Positions 9,474-20,147 of a stretch of DNA of 43,033 nt are shown piece after piece. Both the position numbers and the translations under genes were made by a program. Source of the stretch: an uncultured Microbacterium sp. Its GTDB lineage: Bacteria > Actinomycetota > Actinomycetes > Actinomycetales > Microbacteriaceae. The notes beneath the pieces are model-generated. The model was not told the origin of the DNA. It saw only the letters and a list, made by a program, of their open reading frames with translations, and made no database searches. The stretch spans positions 1-43,033 of the forward strand of contig NZ_CAJYPF010000206.1 in the NCBI RefSeq assembly GCF_913776565.1, given 5' to 3'. Numbering within the stretch: the stretch's first letter is position 1; the number at the start of each line of letters is the position of its first letter.

Positions 9474-9752
9474 GTGACCATCGATCCCCCGCCGGGCCAC
9501 CACATCCGCCATGTCCTGGCTCTGCTCGCGGGACTGGCGGCTCTGGCGAGCGTGGTGTGGGTGCCCGCGGGCCTGGTCGGCGACCTCGTGATGCTCGTGA
9601 TCGGTGTGGCGGCCCTGCTGTTCGCGTGGGAGGCGGCGTCACGCCCCGGCCCGCTCCGCGCGGCGGCGATCGGCGGTGCCCTGCTCGCGGGCCTGGTCAC
9701 CATCGCGGCGGGAGGGATCTTCCTCGTCGCCCTCGCGCGAGCGCTGTCGTGA
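9474..9752 (+). CDS. Small three-helix membrane protein of unknown function
   Basis: A 92-residue hydrophobic protein with a GTG start at 9474, 12 bases after the amylosucrase stop. Hydrophobic segments lie at about residues 13-31, 36-52 and 63-89. It begins MTIDPPPGHHIRHVLALLAG. No recognisable motif or charged catalytic residues are seen. The close spacing suggests co-transcription with the amylosucrase gene, but nothing links it to sugar metabolism. A coding call is supported by the in-frame hydrophobic pattern and codon use like the neighbours. Confidence 0.6.
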   Translation: MTIDPPPGHHIRHVLALLAGLAALASVVWVPAGLVGDLVMLVIGVAALLFAWEAASRPGPLRAAAIGGALLAGLVTIAAGGIFLVALARALS

Positions 9753-9824
9753 GCCGGCGGTAGCACGTCTTCCGCGCAACGCCCACCCCGGCGTGGGCGG
9801 ACGACGGACGTCTACCGTCGAGGC

Positions 9825-10298
9825 ATGAACGACCACGACCTCTCCGCCCTCACCGTGTCGCGTGCCATGGACAACGTCCGCGAGGGCGGCAAGCCCTTCG
9901 CCTGCCTCATCGTCAAGGACGGCGAGATCGTCGTCGAGGCGGTCAACCACGTCGCGCAAGAGGGCGACCCGACCGCGCACGCCGAGATCCGCGCGATCCG
10001 CGCCGCCGCCGAGAAGGGCATCAGTGACCTCTCCGGCTACGACATGTTCGTCACCGCCTACCCATGCCCCATGTGCCTGGGCGCGGTGTACTACGCCCAG
10101 CCCGATCGCCTCGTCTTCGCCGTCACGCGCGAAGAAGAGGGCGAGCACTACGAGGACGGCAACCGGCTCATGAGCCTGGCCACCTTCTACGACGAGTACA
10201 CGAAGCCGATCGACGAGCGCGCCCTGTCCGCGCAACAGATCCGGGTGGATGCCGCCACCGCGCCGTTCGAGGAGTGGACCGCGAAGCACGGCGATTGA
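9825..10298 (+). CDS. Nucleoside/nucleobase deaminase (CDA/guanine deaminase type)
   Basis: A 157-residue zinc-dependent deaminase. The catalytic HAE lies in PTAHAEIRAIR (His near residue 51, Glu as proton shuttle), and the zinc cysteines are in the PCPMC motif near residues 77-83 (YPCPMCLGAVYYA). KPFACLIVKDGEIV supplies the substrate-binding strand. The C-terminus (FYDEYTKPIDERAL and onwards) resembles the domain-swapped end of Bacillus guanine deaminase (GuaD) rather than TadA, which has an Arg-rich tail and an HAE/PCxxC spacing tied to tRNA. Guanine or a related purine is therefore the likeliest substrate. It is monocistronic, next to tRNA-Thr on the opposite strand. Confidence 0.9.
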   Translation: MNDHDLSALTVSRAMDNVREGGKPFACLIVKDGEIVVEAVNHVAQEGDPTAHAEIRAIRAAAEKGISDLSGYDMFVTAYPCPMCLGAVYYAQPDRLVFAVTREEEGEHYEDGNRLMSLATFYDEYTKPIDERALSAQQIRVDAATAPFEEWTAKHGD

Positions 10299-10329
10299 CC
10301 GCTCGGGTCGACCGTCAGACGTGGGAGTG

Positions 10330-10405
10330 TGGTGCCGGCTACAGGACTTGAACCTGCAACCCCCGTATTACAAGTACGGTGCGCTACCAATTGCGCCAAG
10401 CCGGC
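10330..10405 (-). tRNA. tRNA-Thr (anticodon UGU)
   Basis: A 76-base cloverleaf on the minus strand: acceptor arms GCCGGCT/AGCCGGC, D-arm GCGC..GCGC, anticodon stem CCGTA/TACGG around the loop CTTGTAA (anticodon TGT, reading ACA), T-arm GCAGG-TTCAAGT-CCTGT. The discriminator A and the CCA end are encoded. It decodes the rare ACA threonine codon. Confidence 0.95.
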
Positions 10406-10462
10406 GTGGGACGCGGGGCGTCCCGGTCATCGAGTCTAGAGCGACCGGGGCGGCCGCACCGC

Positions 10463-10840
10463 TCACGGGGTGTGCGTGCCGCTCTCTCGATCCCATTCGA
10501 GCGACTTGAACTGCAGGAAGGAGCAGAGATTCCCCGCCACGACCAACTCGGCCGCGAGGCTCGCCATCTCGTGCGGCGAGAGAGTCAGGTCTTCGGGACG
10601 CGAGGTCAGCGTCGCCTCCCAGAGCAGCTCGTCGTAGCCGCGAGGCTGCATGTAGATGGACGCCTTTGCGTTCATCAGGTTCATGACGACCAGGCCGGTG
10701 TCCTGGCTGTCGGCGTCCTCCTGCTCGACCACCTTGAGCTGGCCCGCGAAGAGGTGCCCCTGTTGCTTGAACTCGTCGACCCACGCGATCAACTGATCAC
10801 GGGACCGCCGCGGAGGTGAGTCCTCGAGCTCGTCGTTCAT
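10463..10840 (-). CDS. Conserved-looking hypothetical protein, 125 aa
   Basis: A soluble acidic protein starting MNDELEDSPPRRSRDQLIAW at an ATG at 10840. Secondary-structure pattern: an N-terminal helix (DQLIAWVDEFKQQGHLFAGQ), a strand with VVEQEDADSQDTGLVVMNLM, a compact middle (SIYMQPRGYDELLWEATLTS) and a C-terminal helix (PHEMASLAAELVVAGNLCSF). I do not recognise the family. It lies 42 bases downstream of the thioredoxin-fold gene on the same strand and upstream of tRNA-Thr, so it may share a transcript with them. No signal peptide or membrane segment is present. Confidence 0.7.
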   Translation of the reverse strand: MNDELEDSPPRRSRDQLIAWVDEFKQQGHLFAGQLKVVEQEDADSQDTGLVVMNLMNAKASIYMQPRGYDELLWEATLTSRPEDLTLSPHEMASLAAELVVAGNLCSFLQFKSLEWDRESGTHTP

Positions 10841-10882
10841 GTCACCAGAATCTCATAGAAGGGGTGGGGATCGCCTGCGTGA

Positions 10883-11833
10883 TCAACCGGCGGGGGTGGG
10901 CGTGGGAGTGGGGGTCGCGGTCGAGTAGTACGCGTTGCTGTCGACGGTCAGCACGAACTGCGCGAACTCCTTCGCGTCGTTCATGTTGCCCACGTACTCG
11001 GTGCCGTTGACGAGGACCGTCGGGGTCGCGGTCAGCGCCTGACCCTTCGTGTCCGGCAGCCCCTTGATCGCGCGATCGGTCGCGGCCTTGGCCCACGCGG
11101 TATACGTCTCGTCCTCGATGCACGCGCGCACCGTCGCGATGTCGCTGATCCCGGCGCCCTGCGCCATATCGGCGAGCTGCTGGTCGCTGTAGCCGTCGGA
11201 ATCGACCGCGGGCTGGTTCGTGAGCAGCTCGTGGTTGTAGGCGAAGAACCGGTCCGAGGCGTGCGTGGCCACGCACGCGGCGGCACCCGCGGCGCGCAAG
11301 CTGTACTTCGTCCCATTGGACTTCGACGTGAGCATCGCGACGGGGTAGTACGTCAGCGACGCCGCACCGTCGGTGACCCACTTGGACAACTGGGTCGCGT
11401 TGGCGGCCTGGAACTCGCGGGCCTCGGTCGACATGTAATCGACGTACACGCGGATGTCGACGGGCGCCGCCGAGCCCGTGGGCTCGGGGGTCGGCGCGGT
11501 CGTGGGGGCCGCAGCTCCCGCTGCCATGGTCGCCGAACTGCCGTCGACGGTCTGATCAGCGAGGGGGTCGGCGACCTGCGAGGCGCTCGTGATGACGAAA
11601 CCGTCGTCGCTGGCGGCATCCGGAAGCGCCTGTGAACGCGCCTCTCGGGAGTTCAGCGCGGCCGACACACCCACGGCTCCGACGCCGATGACCGCGACGG
11701 CGCCGATCGCGAGAAGCGAGCGACGCGCGATGCGCCAGCGCGTCTGCTTCGCCTTGACCTGCTGCGCCTTCTCACGCACCGCCTCGCGACGATCGCGTTC
11801 GGCGGGCACGTGCGGGGTCTCGTCGTGGGACAT
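10883..11833 (-). CDS. Membrane-anchored DsbA/thioredoxin-fold protein lacking CXXC
   Basis: A 316-residue protein: a basic cytoplasmic N-terminus (1-38), one membrane segment (about 39-60), a Thr/Pro/Ala linker (100-124), then a DsbA-like domain. The family first strand normally runs into a CXXC motif; here it reads DIRVYVDYMSTEAREFQ (about residues 126-142) with no Cys. The cis-Pro loop (TATPTVLVNGTEYVG) is kept. Two Cys elsewhere (AAGAAACVATH and VRACIEDE) might pair. The C-terminus is a Thr/Pro repeat tail (TATPTPTPTPAG). It is probably extracytoplasmic and not an oxidoreductase; a binding or chaperone role is an inference. The ATG at 11833 was chosen because the frame above it is not protein-like. 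Confidence 0.85.
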   Translation of the reverse strand: MSHDETPHVPAERDRREAVREKAQQVKAKQTRWRIARRSLLAIGAVAVIGVGAVGVSAALNSREARSQALPDAASDDGFVITSASQVADPLADQTVDGSSATMAAGAAAPTTAPTPEPTGSAAPVDIRVYVDYMSTEAREFQAANATQLSKWVTDGAASLTYYPVAMLTSKSNGTKYSLRAAGAAACVATHASDRFFAYNHELLTNQPAVDSDGYSDQQLADMAQGAGISDIATVRACIEDETYTAWAKAATDRAIKGLPDTKGQALTATPTVLVNGTEYVGNMNDAKEFAQFVLTVDSNAYYSTATPTPTPTPAG

Positions 11834-11920
11834 GGAACCTTCCGGGCATAAACGTCTGCCGCATGAAATCGGGGGGATCGCTCGGGTGGGGCGAACGATC
11901 AACGATGCTAACGAGGCTGG

Positions 11921-11949
11921 CTGAGAAATGGCCAGACACGTGCGATACT
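11921..11949 (+). promoter_or_regulatory. Putative promoter of the ABC ATPase gene
   Basis: CTGAGA (11921-11926) and GATACT (11944-11949), separated by 17 bases, lie about 100 bases before the ATG. Each hexamer matches the sigma-70-type consensus at four or more positions. The intervening leader to 12047 ends in a strong ribosome site (GTGAAGGAGAAGAAAAC). Confidence 0.4.
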
Positions 11950-12047
11950 GACGATTGCGCCCAAGGGAGGGCGCACGGGGTCGCCCCCGTTCATTCCATT
12001 CACTACGGATCGTCCGGCACGTACCTGCCGGTGAAGGAGAAGAAAAC

Positions 12048-13151
<1,104 letters not shown>

Positions 13152-13164
13152 CCCACGCATCGAC

Positions 13165-13220
13165 GCGGCGCGTCCTCGGCATCCCGACCTGGTCGGGCCG
13201 GGGCCGCGCCGCACCGTTTT
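13165..13220 (+). terminator. Branched hairpin plus U-rich tail after the ABC ATPase gene
   Basis: GCGGCGCG (13165-13172) pairs with CGCGCCGC (13205-13212), enclosing a smaller CCCGAC/GTCGGG hairpin (13183-13188 with 13192-13197). It is followed by ACCGTTTT, one of the few T runs in the window. It lies 14 bases past the stop. Confidence 0.55.
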
Positions 13221-13233
13221 CCCGGAGGCTCCC

Positions 13234-14556
13234 GTGTCCGAATCGCTCAGCATCACCGCCAGCACCGTCGACCCGGGGCTGCTGCAGCTGCCGTGGTCGA
13301 CCGGACTGGCCGACTGGCCCAGCAGCCACATCGTCGCCCTCCCCAAGGGCATCTCGCGCCACCTCGTGCGCTTCGCCAACCTCTCGGGCCGTGTCGTGGC
13401 GATCAAAGAGACCACCGAGGAGATGGCCCGCCGCGAGTACGACATGCTCGGCAACCTCGACCGTCTCGCCGCGCCCTGCGTCGACCGCGTCGCCGTCATC
13501 GCCGGACGTACCGACGCGTCCGGTCGCCCGCTGCCCGCGGCGCTGGTGACCGCGCACCTGCGCTTCTCCCTCCCCTACCGCGCCCTCTTCACGCAGGTGC
13601 TGCGCCCGCACACGGCGACCCGACTGGTCGACGCCCTCGCGGTGCTGCTCGTCCGCCTGCACAACGTGGGCTTCTACTGGGGCGATGTCTCGCTGTCGAA
13701 CACGCTCTTCCGTCGCGACGCGGGCGAGTTCGCCGCGTACCTGGTCGACGCCGAGACGGGCGAGCTGCACGGCAACCGCCTCAGCCCCGGCCAACGCGCG
13801 CACGACCTCGACATCGCCCGCACCAACATCGCCGGCGAGATCATGGACCTCGAGGCCGGCGGACGTCTCGAGGGCGGAGTGGATGCCGTGGCCATCGCCG
13901 ACGGCCTGGTGTCGTCGTACCACTCGCTGTGGGGCGCCCTCACCGACAAGGAGTCTTTCGCGGTCGACGAGTCGTGGCGCATCACCGAGCGCGTGCACCG
14001 GCTGAACGCGCTCGGATTCGACATCGGAGAGATGTCCATCCGCACCGCCAGCGACGGAACGCAGGTGTCGATCCAGCCGAAGGTCGTGGATGCCGGCCAC
14101 CACCAGCGTCGCCTGCTGCGCCTGACGGGTCTCGATGTCGAAGAGAATCAGGCCCGTCGCCTGCTCAACGACCTCGACGAGTTCCGCGCGCGCGTCTCGC
14201 GCCTCGGCGCCGATGAGGAGATGGTCGCGCACGAGTGGCTCACCCGTGTCTTCGAGCCGATCGTCATGGCCATCCCGTGGGATCTGCGCGCCAAGCTCGA
14301 ACCCGCCGAGGTGTTCCATCAGGTGCTCGAGCACCGCTGGTACATGTCGCAGGCACGCGGTCGGTCGGTGCCGCTCGCCGAGGTCGTGAGCTCGTACATC
14401 GACGACGTGCTGCGCCACCGCCGCGACGAGGCGACGGTGATGGGTCCGCCCACCGACACCCTGTCGATCCCCACGGTGTCCGACGCCGACGCCCCCGCCA
14501 CGGGCGAGGTCCCCACCACCGACACCGACTCGGTGGACTGGCGCGACCTGGTCTGA
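13234..14556 (+). CDS. DUF4032 protein with a kinase-like N-terminal domain
   Basis: A 440-residue protein with a GTG start at 13234 after CCCGGAGGCTCCC. Residues 40-210 have a protein-kinase/LPS-kinase-like pattern: GRVVAIKETTEEMARREYDM (lysine strand and helix C), LHNVGFYWGDVSLSNTLF (catalytic-loop-like, with Asp then Asn) and AAYLVDAETGELH (a DxE in place of DFG). The remainder (about 210-400) corresponds to DUF4032. Ser/Thr/Asp-rich sequence ends the protein. The family is actinobacterial and uncharacterised; phosphotransfer is inferred from the kinase-like motifs only. It is probably transcribed separately from the ABC ATPase. Confidence 0.85.
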   Translation: MSESLSITASTVDPGLLQLPWSTGLADWPSSHIVALPKGISRHLVRFANLSGRVVAIKETTEEMARREYDMLGNLDRLAAPCVDRVAVIAGRTDASGRPLPAALVTAHLRFSLPYRALFTQVLRPHTATRLVDALAVLLVRLHNVGFYWGDVSLSNTLFRRDAGEFAAYLVDAETGELHGNRLSPGQRAHDLDIARTNIAGEIMDLEAGGRLEGGVDAVAIADGLVSSYHSLWGALTDKESFAVDESWRITERVHRLNALGFDIGEMSIRTASDGTQVSIQPKVVDAGHHQRRLLRLTGLDVEENQARRLLNDLDEFRARVSRLGADEEMVAHEWLTRVFEPIVMAIPWDLRAKLEPAEVFHQVLEHRWYMSQARGRSVPLAEVVSSYIDDVLRHRRDEATVMGPPTDTLSIPTVSDADAPATGEVPTTDTDSVDWRDLV

Positions 14557-14576
14557 CCCCGCCGTCCCGCGAACGG

Positions 14577-14622
14577 CGAAGGCCGTGGCATCCGGAATCG
14601 ATCCGGGATGCCACGGCCTTCG
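14577..14622. terminator. Bidirectional terminator hairpin
   Basis: 17-base perfect arms (14577-14593 with 14606-14622) and a 12-base loop that can itself fold. It sits between the convergent DUF4032 gene and the SDR-like gene, 20 and 11 bases from their stops. The arms are the same sequence as the cold-shock terminator at 2914-2954. Confidence 0.75.
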
Positions 14623-14633
14623 ACCGTGCGAAG

Positions 14634-15275
14634 TCAGTACCCGACGGTGAAGCGGCCCCGGGTGTGCTTCGGGTTCTCGATCTCGTCGACGACGGCGACC
14701 GCGAAGTCGGCCCCGCCGATGAACGAGTCGCCCTTGTCGTCGACCACGAGGACGTCTCCTCCGTCGCGGTAGGAGCCGGTCCGCTCCCCCGGCGCCCACG
14801 AGCCGAAGCCACCGGCCGGGTGCACGTAGAACCAGTCGCGACCGGTGTCGTCCGCCTGCAGATCCTCGAGGATGCCGATCGCCTCGCGCGCCTCGGGCTT
14901 GTACTCCTCGGCGAAGCCGTCGGTGTCGATCAGGCGCGGACCGCCCTCGGCGACGAGCGATCCGCCCGCGCCGCCGACGACACCCACGCGCACGCCCTCG
15001 GGCAGTGCGGTGACGAGCTCGGCGATCGCCGGGCGGAGCTTGCCCTCCATGTCACCGCGCGGGGCGACGGCCGACACGACGACGTCGACGCCCTCGAGCT
15101 GGGCCACGAGCCCCGGCACGTCCAGGACGGTGCCCTCGAGATAGGTCGCGCCCTCGACGCGGTCGGCGGGGACCGAACGAGCGACCGAGACCACGGTGTG
15201 GCCGCGGCCCACGGCCTCGGTGACGATATGGCTACCGGCGTAGCCGGTTCCTCCGATGACGGCGATGCGGGGCAT
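14634..15275 (-). CDS. NAD(P)-binding oxidoreductase-like protein (atypical SDR, NmrA/YwnB type)
   Basis: A 213-residue single Rossmann domain. The dinucleotide-binding loop is IAVIGGTGYAGSHIVTEAVGRG (GxxGxxG) at the N-terminus; GVDVVVSAVAPRGD and VRVGVVGGAGG follow. It lacks a clear YxxxK catalytic pair, as is usual for NmrA-like and YwnB-like proteins that sense or bind NAD(P)H. YVHPAGGFGSWAPGERTGSY may line the substrate site. The ATG at 15275 follows CAGAAAGGAACGCC. It begins 24 bases after the rlmB stop and is probably the last gene of a cysS-rlmB transcript. Substrate unknown. Confidence 0.88.
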   Translation of the reverse strand: MPRIAVIGGTGYAGSHIVTEAVGRGHTVVSVARSVPADRVEGATYLEGTVLDVPGLVAQLEGVDVVVSAVAPRGDMEGKLRPAIAELVTALPEGVRVGVVGGAGGSLVAEGGPRLIDTDGFAEEYKPEAREAIGILEDLQADDTGRDWFYVHPAGGFGSWAPGERTGSYRDGGDVLVVDDKGDSFIGGADFAVAVVDEIENPKHTRGRFTVGY

Positions 15276-15299
15276 GGCGTTCCTTTCTGAGGGGCGGGG

Positions 15300-16290
15300 T
15301 CAGACGCTCGCGCGCAGCGTCGACACCTGATAGAGGGCGACGGATGCCGCGATGCCGGCGTTGAGCGATTCGGTCGCCGTCGAGATCGGGATCGACACGA
15401 CCTGGTCGCACGTCTCCGTCACCAGGCGCGAGAGACCCTTGCCCTCGGATCCGACGACGATGACGACCGGGCGGTCGGCCAGCTCGAGGGCGGGGAGCGA
15501 CACGTCGCCGTCGCCGTCGAGACCGAGCACGAACACGCCCTGCTTCTTGAACTCCTTGAGCGTCGCGGTCAGGTTGGCCGCGAGGGCGACGGGGATACGT
15601 GCCGCGGCTCCGGCGCTGGTCTTCCACGCGGCGGAGTTGACGCTCGCCGAGCGACGCTGCGGGATGATCAGACCCTGACCCCCGAATGCGCCCGTGGAGC
15701 GGATGATCGCGCCGAGGTTGCGCGGGTCGGTCACCCCGTCGAGGGCGACGAGCAGCGGGACCTCGCCGCGGTCGATGATCTGCTCGAGCAGGTCCTGCGG
15801 ATGCGCGTACGCGTACGGCGGCACCTTGAGCGCGACGCCCTGGTGCACGCCGTCGAAGCCGGCCATGCGGTCGAGCTCGGGCCGGGTGACCTCGAGCACC
15901 GGGATGCCGCGGTTCGTGGCGATCGACAGCATCTCCTTGACGCGGTCGTCCATCTCGACGCGCTGCGCGATGTACATCGCGGTCGCGGGGATCTTGGCGC
16001 GCAGAGCCTCGAGCACGGAGTTGCGACCGGTGACGGTCTCGGTGTCGTCGCTCGCCTTCGGGCTCTTGCGGTTGGCGTTGCCGCCGACGGCGCGAACGCC
16101 CGGCTTCGCCTTGCCGCCGGCGGCGGCGTATCGCTCCTGGGCGGCCTTGCGCTTTCCGGCGGGGTGCCAGGCGCGGTCCTCGGCCTTCGGGGTGGGGCCG
16201 CGACCCTCGAGCGCCTTGCGGGAGTGCCCGCCGGTGCCCTTGAGGGGGCCCTTCTTCTTGCCGGGGTTGCGTGCTCCCGGGCGTCCAGGC

Positions 16291-16298
<8 letters not shown>
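15300..16298 (-). CDS. rlmB: 23S rRNA (guanosine-2'-O-)-methyltransferase RlmB (SpoU family)
   Basis: A 332-residue SPOUT methyltransferase that modifies G2251 (E. coli numbering) of 23S rRNA. The first 85 residues are a Lys/Gly/Arg-rich disordered extension, as in other actinobacterial RlmB proteins. [17 protein letters not shown] starts the substrate-binding domain. The trefoil-knot motifs are [20 protein letters not shown] (motif 1), [15 protein letters not shown] (motif 2) and [20 protein letters not shown] (motif 3). The start lies eight bases inside the cysS end, so the pair is coupled, an arrangement shared with mycobacteria. Confidence 0.95.
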
Positions 16299-17691
<1,393 letters not shown>

Positions 17692-17759
17692 CCTCTCAGC
17701 CTACCGGCCGCCCCTCGGGGCGACCCGTGCCCGTAACATCGCGCGATTAGCGTGAGGAC

Positions 17760-18221
17760 ATGCCTCTCACCATCCACGTCGACGACCTCACCGGCGATGC
17801 CACACGCGCCCTGGTGGCCGCGCACCTGGCCGGCATGCTCGAGAACACCCCGGCCGAGAGCGTCCACGCGCTCGACGCCGACCGTCTCGCCGCGGACGGC
17901 GTGACGGTGTGGTCCGCCTGGGTCGACGACGAGCTCGCGGGTATCGGCGCCTGCAAGGACCTCGACGTCGATCGCGCCGAGGTGAAGTCGATGCGCGTGG
18001 TCGAAGCGCACCTGGGGCAGGGCGTCGGGCGAGCGATCCTGCGGCACATCATGGAGGACGCGCGGGAGCGCGGCATCCGCAGTCTGTGGCTCGAGACGGG
18101 GAGCACCGACGACTTCCTGCCGGCGCGGCGCCTCTACGCCAGCGAGGGATTCGAGGAGTGCCCGCCCTTCGCGCCGTACCATCCGGACCCGCTCTCGACG
18201 TTCATGACGCGGGAGCTCTAG
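17760..18221 (+). CDS. GNAT-family N-acetyltransferase
   Basis: A 153-residue acyltransferase of the GNAT fold. The acetyl-CoA-binding motif A is [21 protein letters not shown] (Q/RxxGxG/A, about residues 81-101), preceded by the strand EVKSMRVV and followed by SLWLETG and [19 protein letters not shown] (motif B with the Tyr used as general acid). The closest named relatives are YafP/ElaA/phosphinothricin-type acetyltransferases; the substrate cannot be told. The last four bases overlap the ispDF stop head-on. It is inserted, in the opposite orientation, into the otherwise conserved ispDF-cysS neighbourhood. Confidence 0.93.
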   Translation: MPLTIHVDDLTGDATRALVAAHLAGMLENTPAESVHALDADRLAADGVTVWSAWVDDELAGIGACKDLDVDRAEVKSMRVVEAHLGQGVGRAILRHIMEDARERGIRSLWLETGSTDDFLPARRLYASEGFEECPPFAPYHPDPLSTFMTREL

Positions 18222-19426
18222 GCGGGGACGATCAGCGCTGTGGCGAACGCCGCGACGCCCTCGGTCCGGCCGGTGAAGCCGAGACCGTCCGTCGTCGTCG
18301 CGCTCACCGACACCGGCGCGCCGCCCAGCGCGGCGGACAGGGCACGCTCGGCCTCGACGCGGCGGGCGGCGAAGCGCGGACGATTGGCCTGCACCTGCAC
18401 CGAGACGTTGCCGACGCGCCACCCGGCGGCTCCGAGCAACCCGAGCGTGTGGGTGAGGAAGGCCGCCGCGTGCGCCCCGGCGAACTCGGGTCGGTCTGTT
18501 CCGAAGTGCGTACCGATGTCGCCGAGGCCCGCGGCCGCGAGGAGCGCGTCGACGATGGCATGGGCGACCGCATCGCCGTCCGAGTGCCCAGACAGCGCCG
18601 TCTCGCCCGGCCACTCCAGACCGGCGAGCCACAGGGCGCCATCGCCCCCGAAACCGTGGACGTCCGTTCCCAGGCCTACTCGCGGCATCACGGGCGCAGC
18701 CGTCCGCGTCGCGCTGGGCTGCACGACCGAGGCGGCGTGGACGAGCGCACGTGCACGGTCGAGATCGGGGGCCGTCGTGATCTTGAAGGAGGTGTGATCG
18801 CCGTCCACCGTGAGCACGTCGTGGCCGGCGGCCGCCACGAGCGCAGCGTCGTCGGTGTGATCCGCGTCGGCGGCCGCGAGAGCCGCCGCGAGGATGTCGC
18901 GACGGAAGCCCTGGGGGGTCTGCGCGGCGGCGAGTTCGGAACGGTCGACCGCGGCGGTGACCCGGCCATCACCGTCGACGCGCTTGATCGTGTCGACCAC
19001 GGGCACGGTCGGGATGACCGCGACGGCGCCGCCGTCGAGGGCGGCGATCACGCGTTCGAACACCGCCGGCGGCGTGAGCGCCCGCGCAGCGTCGTGCACG
19101 AGCACGGTCTCGATGTCCGCCCACAGCGCGGACAGCCCCGCGGCGACGGACTCCTGTCGGGTGGCTCCCCCCGCCACCACGGTGACGAGCTCGGCGCGGT
19201 CCCCGGCCGCATCGCGCGCGTCGGTCAGCGCGTCGCCCCGCAGCGACTCGGGCACGACGACGACGACCTGCGCGGGCGGCGCGGCGAACACACCGCGTAG
19301 CGCGTGATGAAGGATCGACCGCTCATCGATCCCGACGAAGGCCTTCGGCGCTCCCCCGTTCAGTCGCGTGCCGGAACCAGCGGCGACGACGATGACGGCG
19401 AGATGGGGAACCGGTCGCAGAGTCAC
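18218..19426 (-). CDS. ispDF: Bifunctional IspD/IspF isoprenoid enzyme
   Basis: A 402-residue fusion of two MEP-pathway enzymes. Residues 1-235 are IspD (MEP cytidylyltransferase): [19 protein letters not shown] (nucleotide-binding), [13 protein letters not shown] and [10 protein letters not shown]. Residues 245-402 are IspF (MEcPP synthase): GLGTDVHGF (zinc Asp and His), [19 protein letters not shown] (zinc His), DIGTHF, and [19 protein letters not shown]. It makes the precursor of IPP/DMAPP in the cytoplasm. IspE, the intervening step, is absent, as in all known fusions. The start is GTG 19426. Mycobacteria keep the two genes separate in the same order. Confidence 0.97.
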   Translation of the reverse strand: MTLRPVPHLAVIVVAAGSGTRLNGGAPKAFVGIDERSILHHALRGVFAAPPAQVVVVVPESLRGDALTDARDAAGDRAELVTVVAGGATRQESVAAGLSALWADIETVLVHDAARALTPPAVFERVIAALDGGAVAVIPTVPVVDTIKRVDGDGRVTAAVDRSELAAAQTPQGFRRDILAAALAAADADHTDDAALVAAAGHDVLTVDGDHTSFKITTAPDLDRARALVHAASVVQPSATRTAAPVMPRVGLGTDVHGFGGDGALWLAGLEWPGETALSGHSDGDAVAHAIVDALLAAAGLGDIGTHFGTDRPEFAGAHAAAFLTHTLGLLGAAGWRVGNVSVQVQANRPRFAARRVEAERALSAALGGAPVSVSATTTDGLGFTGRTEGVAAFATALIVPA

Positions 19427-19450
19427 CCGATCACGCTAGCGCGCACGGGA

Positions 19451-19490
19451 ACACGAAGACGCGCACCCGGACGGGTGCGCGTCTTCGTGT
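19451..19490 (-). terminator. Terminator hairpin after carD
   Basis: An 18-base-pair perfect stem (19451-19468 with 19473-19490) and a GGAC loop, four bases past the carD stop and upstream of ispDF. It uncouples carD from ispDF, although both lie on the same strand. Confidence 0.75.
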
Positions 19491-19493
19491 GAG

Positions 19494-19976
19494 TCAGGAC
19501 GCGAGGACCTCGTCGAGCACGACGCTCGCTCGGTCTTCGTCGGTCTTCTCAGCCAGAGCCAGCTCCGACACGAGGATCTGCCGGGCCTTGGCGAGCATCC
19601 GCTTCTCACCCGCGGACAACCCGCGGTCCTGATCGCGGCGCCACAGGTCGCGCACGACCTCGCTCACCTTGATGACATCGCCCGACGCGAGTTTCTCGAG
19701 GTTCGCCTTGTAACGGCGCGACCAGTTGGTCGGCTCCTCGGTGAAAGGCGCACGCAGCACCTCGAAAACACGGTCGAGACCCTCTTTGCCGATGACGTCG
19801 CGAACGCCGACCAAGTCGACGTTGTCTGCCGGGACCTCGATGACGAGATCCCCCTGCGTGACGTTGAGCTTCAGGTATTTCTTCGTCTCGCCCTTGATGA
19901 CGCGTTCTTTGACCTCGATGATCGTGGCCGCGCCATGGTGCGGGTAAACGACGGTCTCGCCAACCTCAAAAAGCAT
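19494..19976 (-). CDS. carD: CarD-type RNA polymerase-binding transcription factor
   Basis: A 160-residue essential-type actinobacterial regulator that binds the RNA polymerase beta subunit and stabilises open promoter complexes. Residues 1-55 are the RNAP-interacting Tudor-like domain ([20 protein letters not shown]), and the rest is helical with the promoter-contacting Trp in [20 protein letters not shown] (near residue 85). The ATG at 19976 was chosen because it follows GAAAGGACATAACTCC and gives the canonical MLF start. Neighbours (ispDF, cysS, rlmB, and the divergent lipoprotein) match the M. tuberculosis carD locus. Confidence 0.97.
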   Translation of the reverse strand: MLFEVGETVVYPHHGAATIIEVKERVIKGETKKYLKLNVTQGDLVIEVPADNVDLVGVRDVIGKEGLDRVFEVLRAPFTEEPTNWSRRYKANLEKLASGDVIKVSEVVRDLWRRDQDRGLSAGEKRMLAKARQILVSELALAEKTDEDRASVVLDEVLAS

Positions 19977-20085
19977 GGAGTTATGTCCTTTCGGCAACAT
20001 CCAGGATACCACAGGCCCGCATGCGCTATTGTTCCGCCCGCTCAGCACCCCTCGACCGGAGCCCTCGCCCGACGTCGCGGGAAAC

Positions 20086-20113
20086 GTGACCGGCACCGCG
20101 GACCCCGTAGGAT
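20086..20113 (+). promoter_or_regulatory. Putative promoter of the LpqE-like lipoprotein gene
   Basis: GTGACC (20086-20091), a 16-base spacer and TAGGAT (20108-20113), about 35 bases before the GTG start. TAGGAT is a typical actinobacterial -10. Assignment by eye only. Confidence 0.4.
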
Positions 20114-20147
20114 GGACGCGATGCCGTCTGTCGATCTTGGAGGATCC

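Noticed and set aside
7389..9512. 707-codon frame antisense to amylosucrase
   Set aside because: Only its last 45 or so codons, outside amylosucrase, look protein-like; the rest is shadow. The tail is listed separately with low confidence.
9825..10298. TadA tRNA adenosine deaminase
   Set aside because: The zinc motifs fit, but the C-terminal region resembles guanine deaminase and lacks the tRNA-binding tail of TadA.
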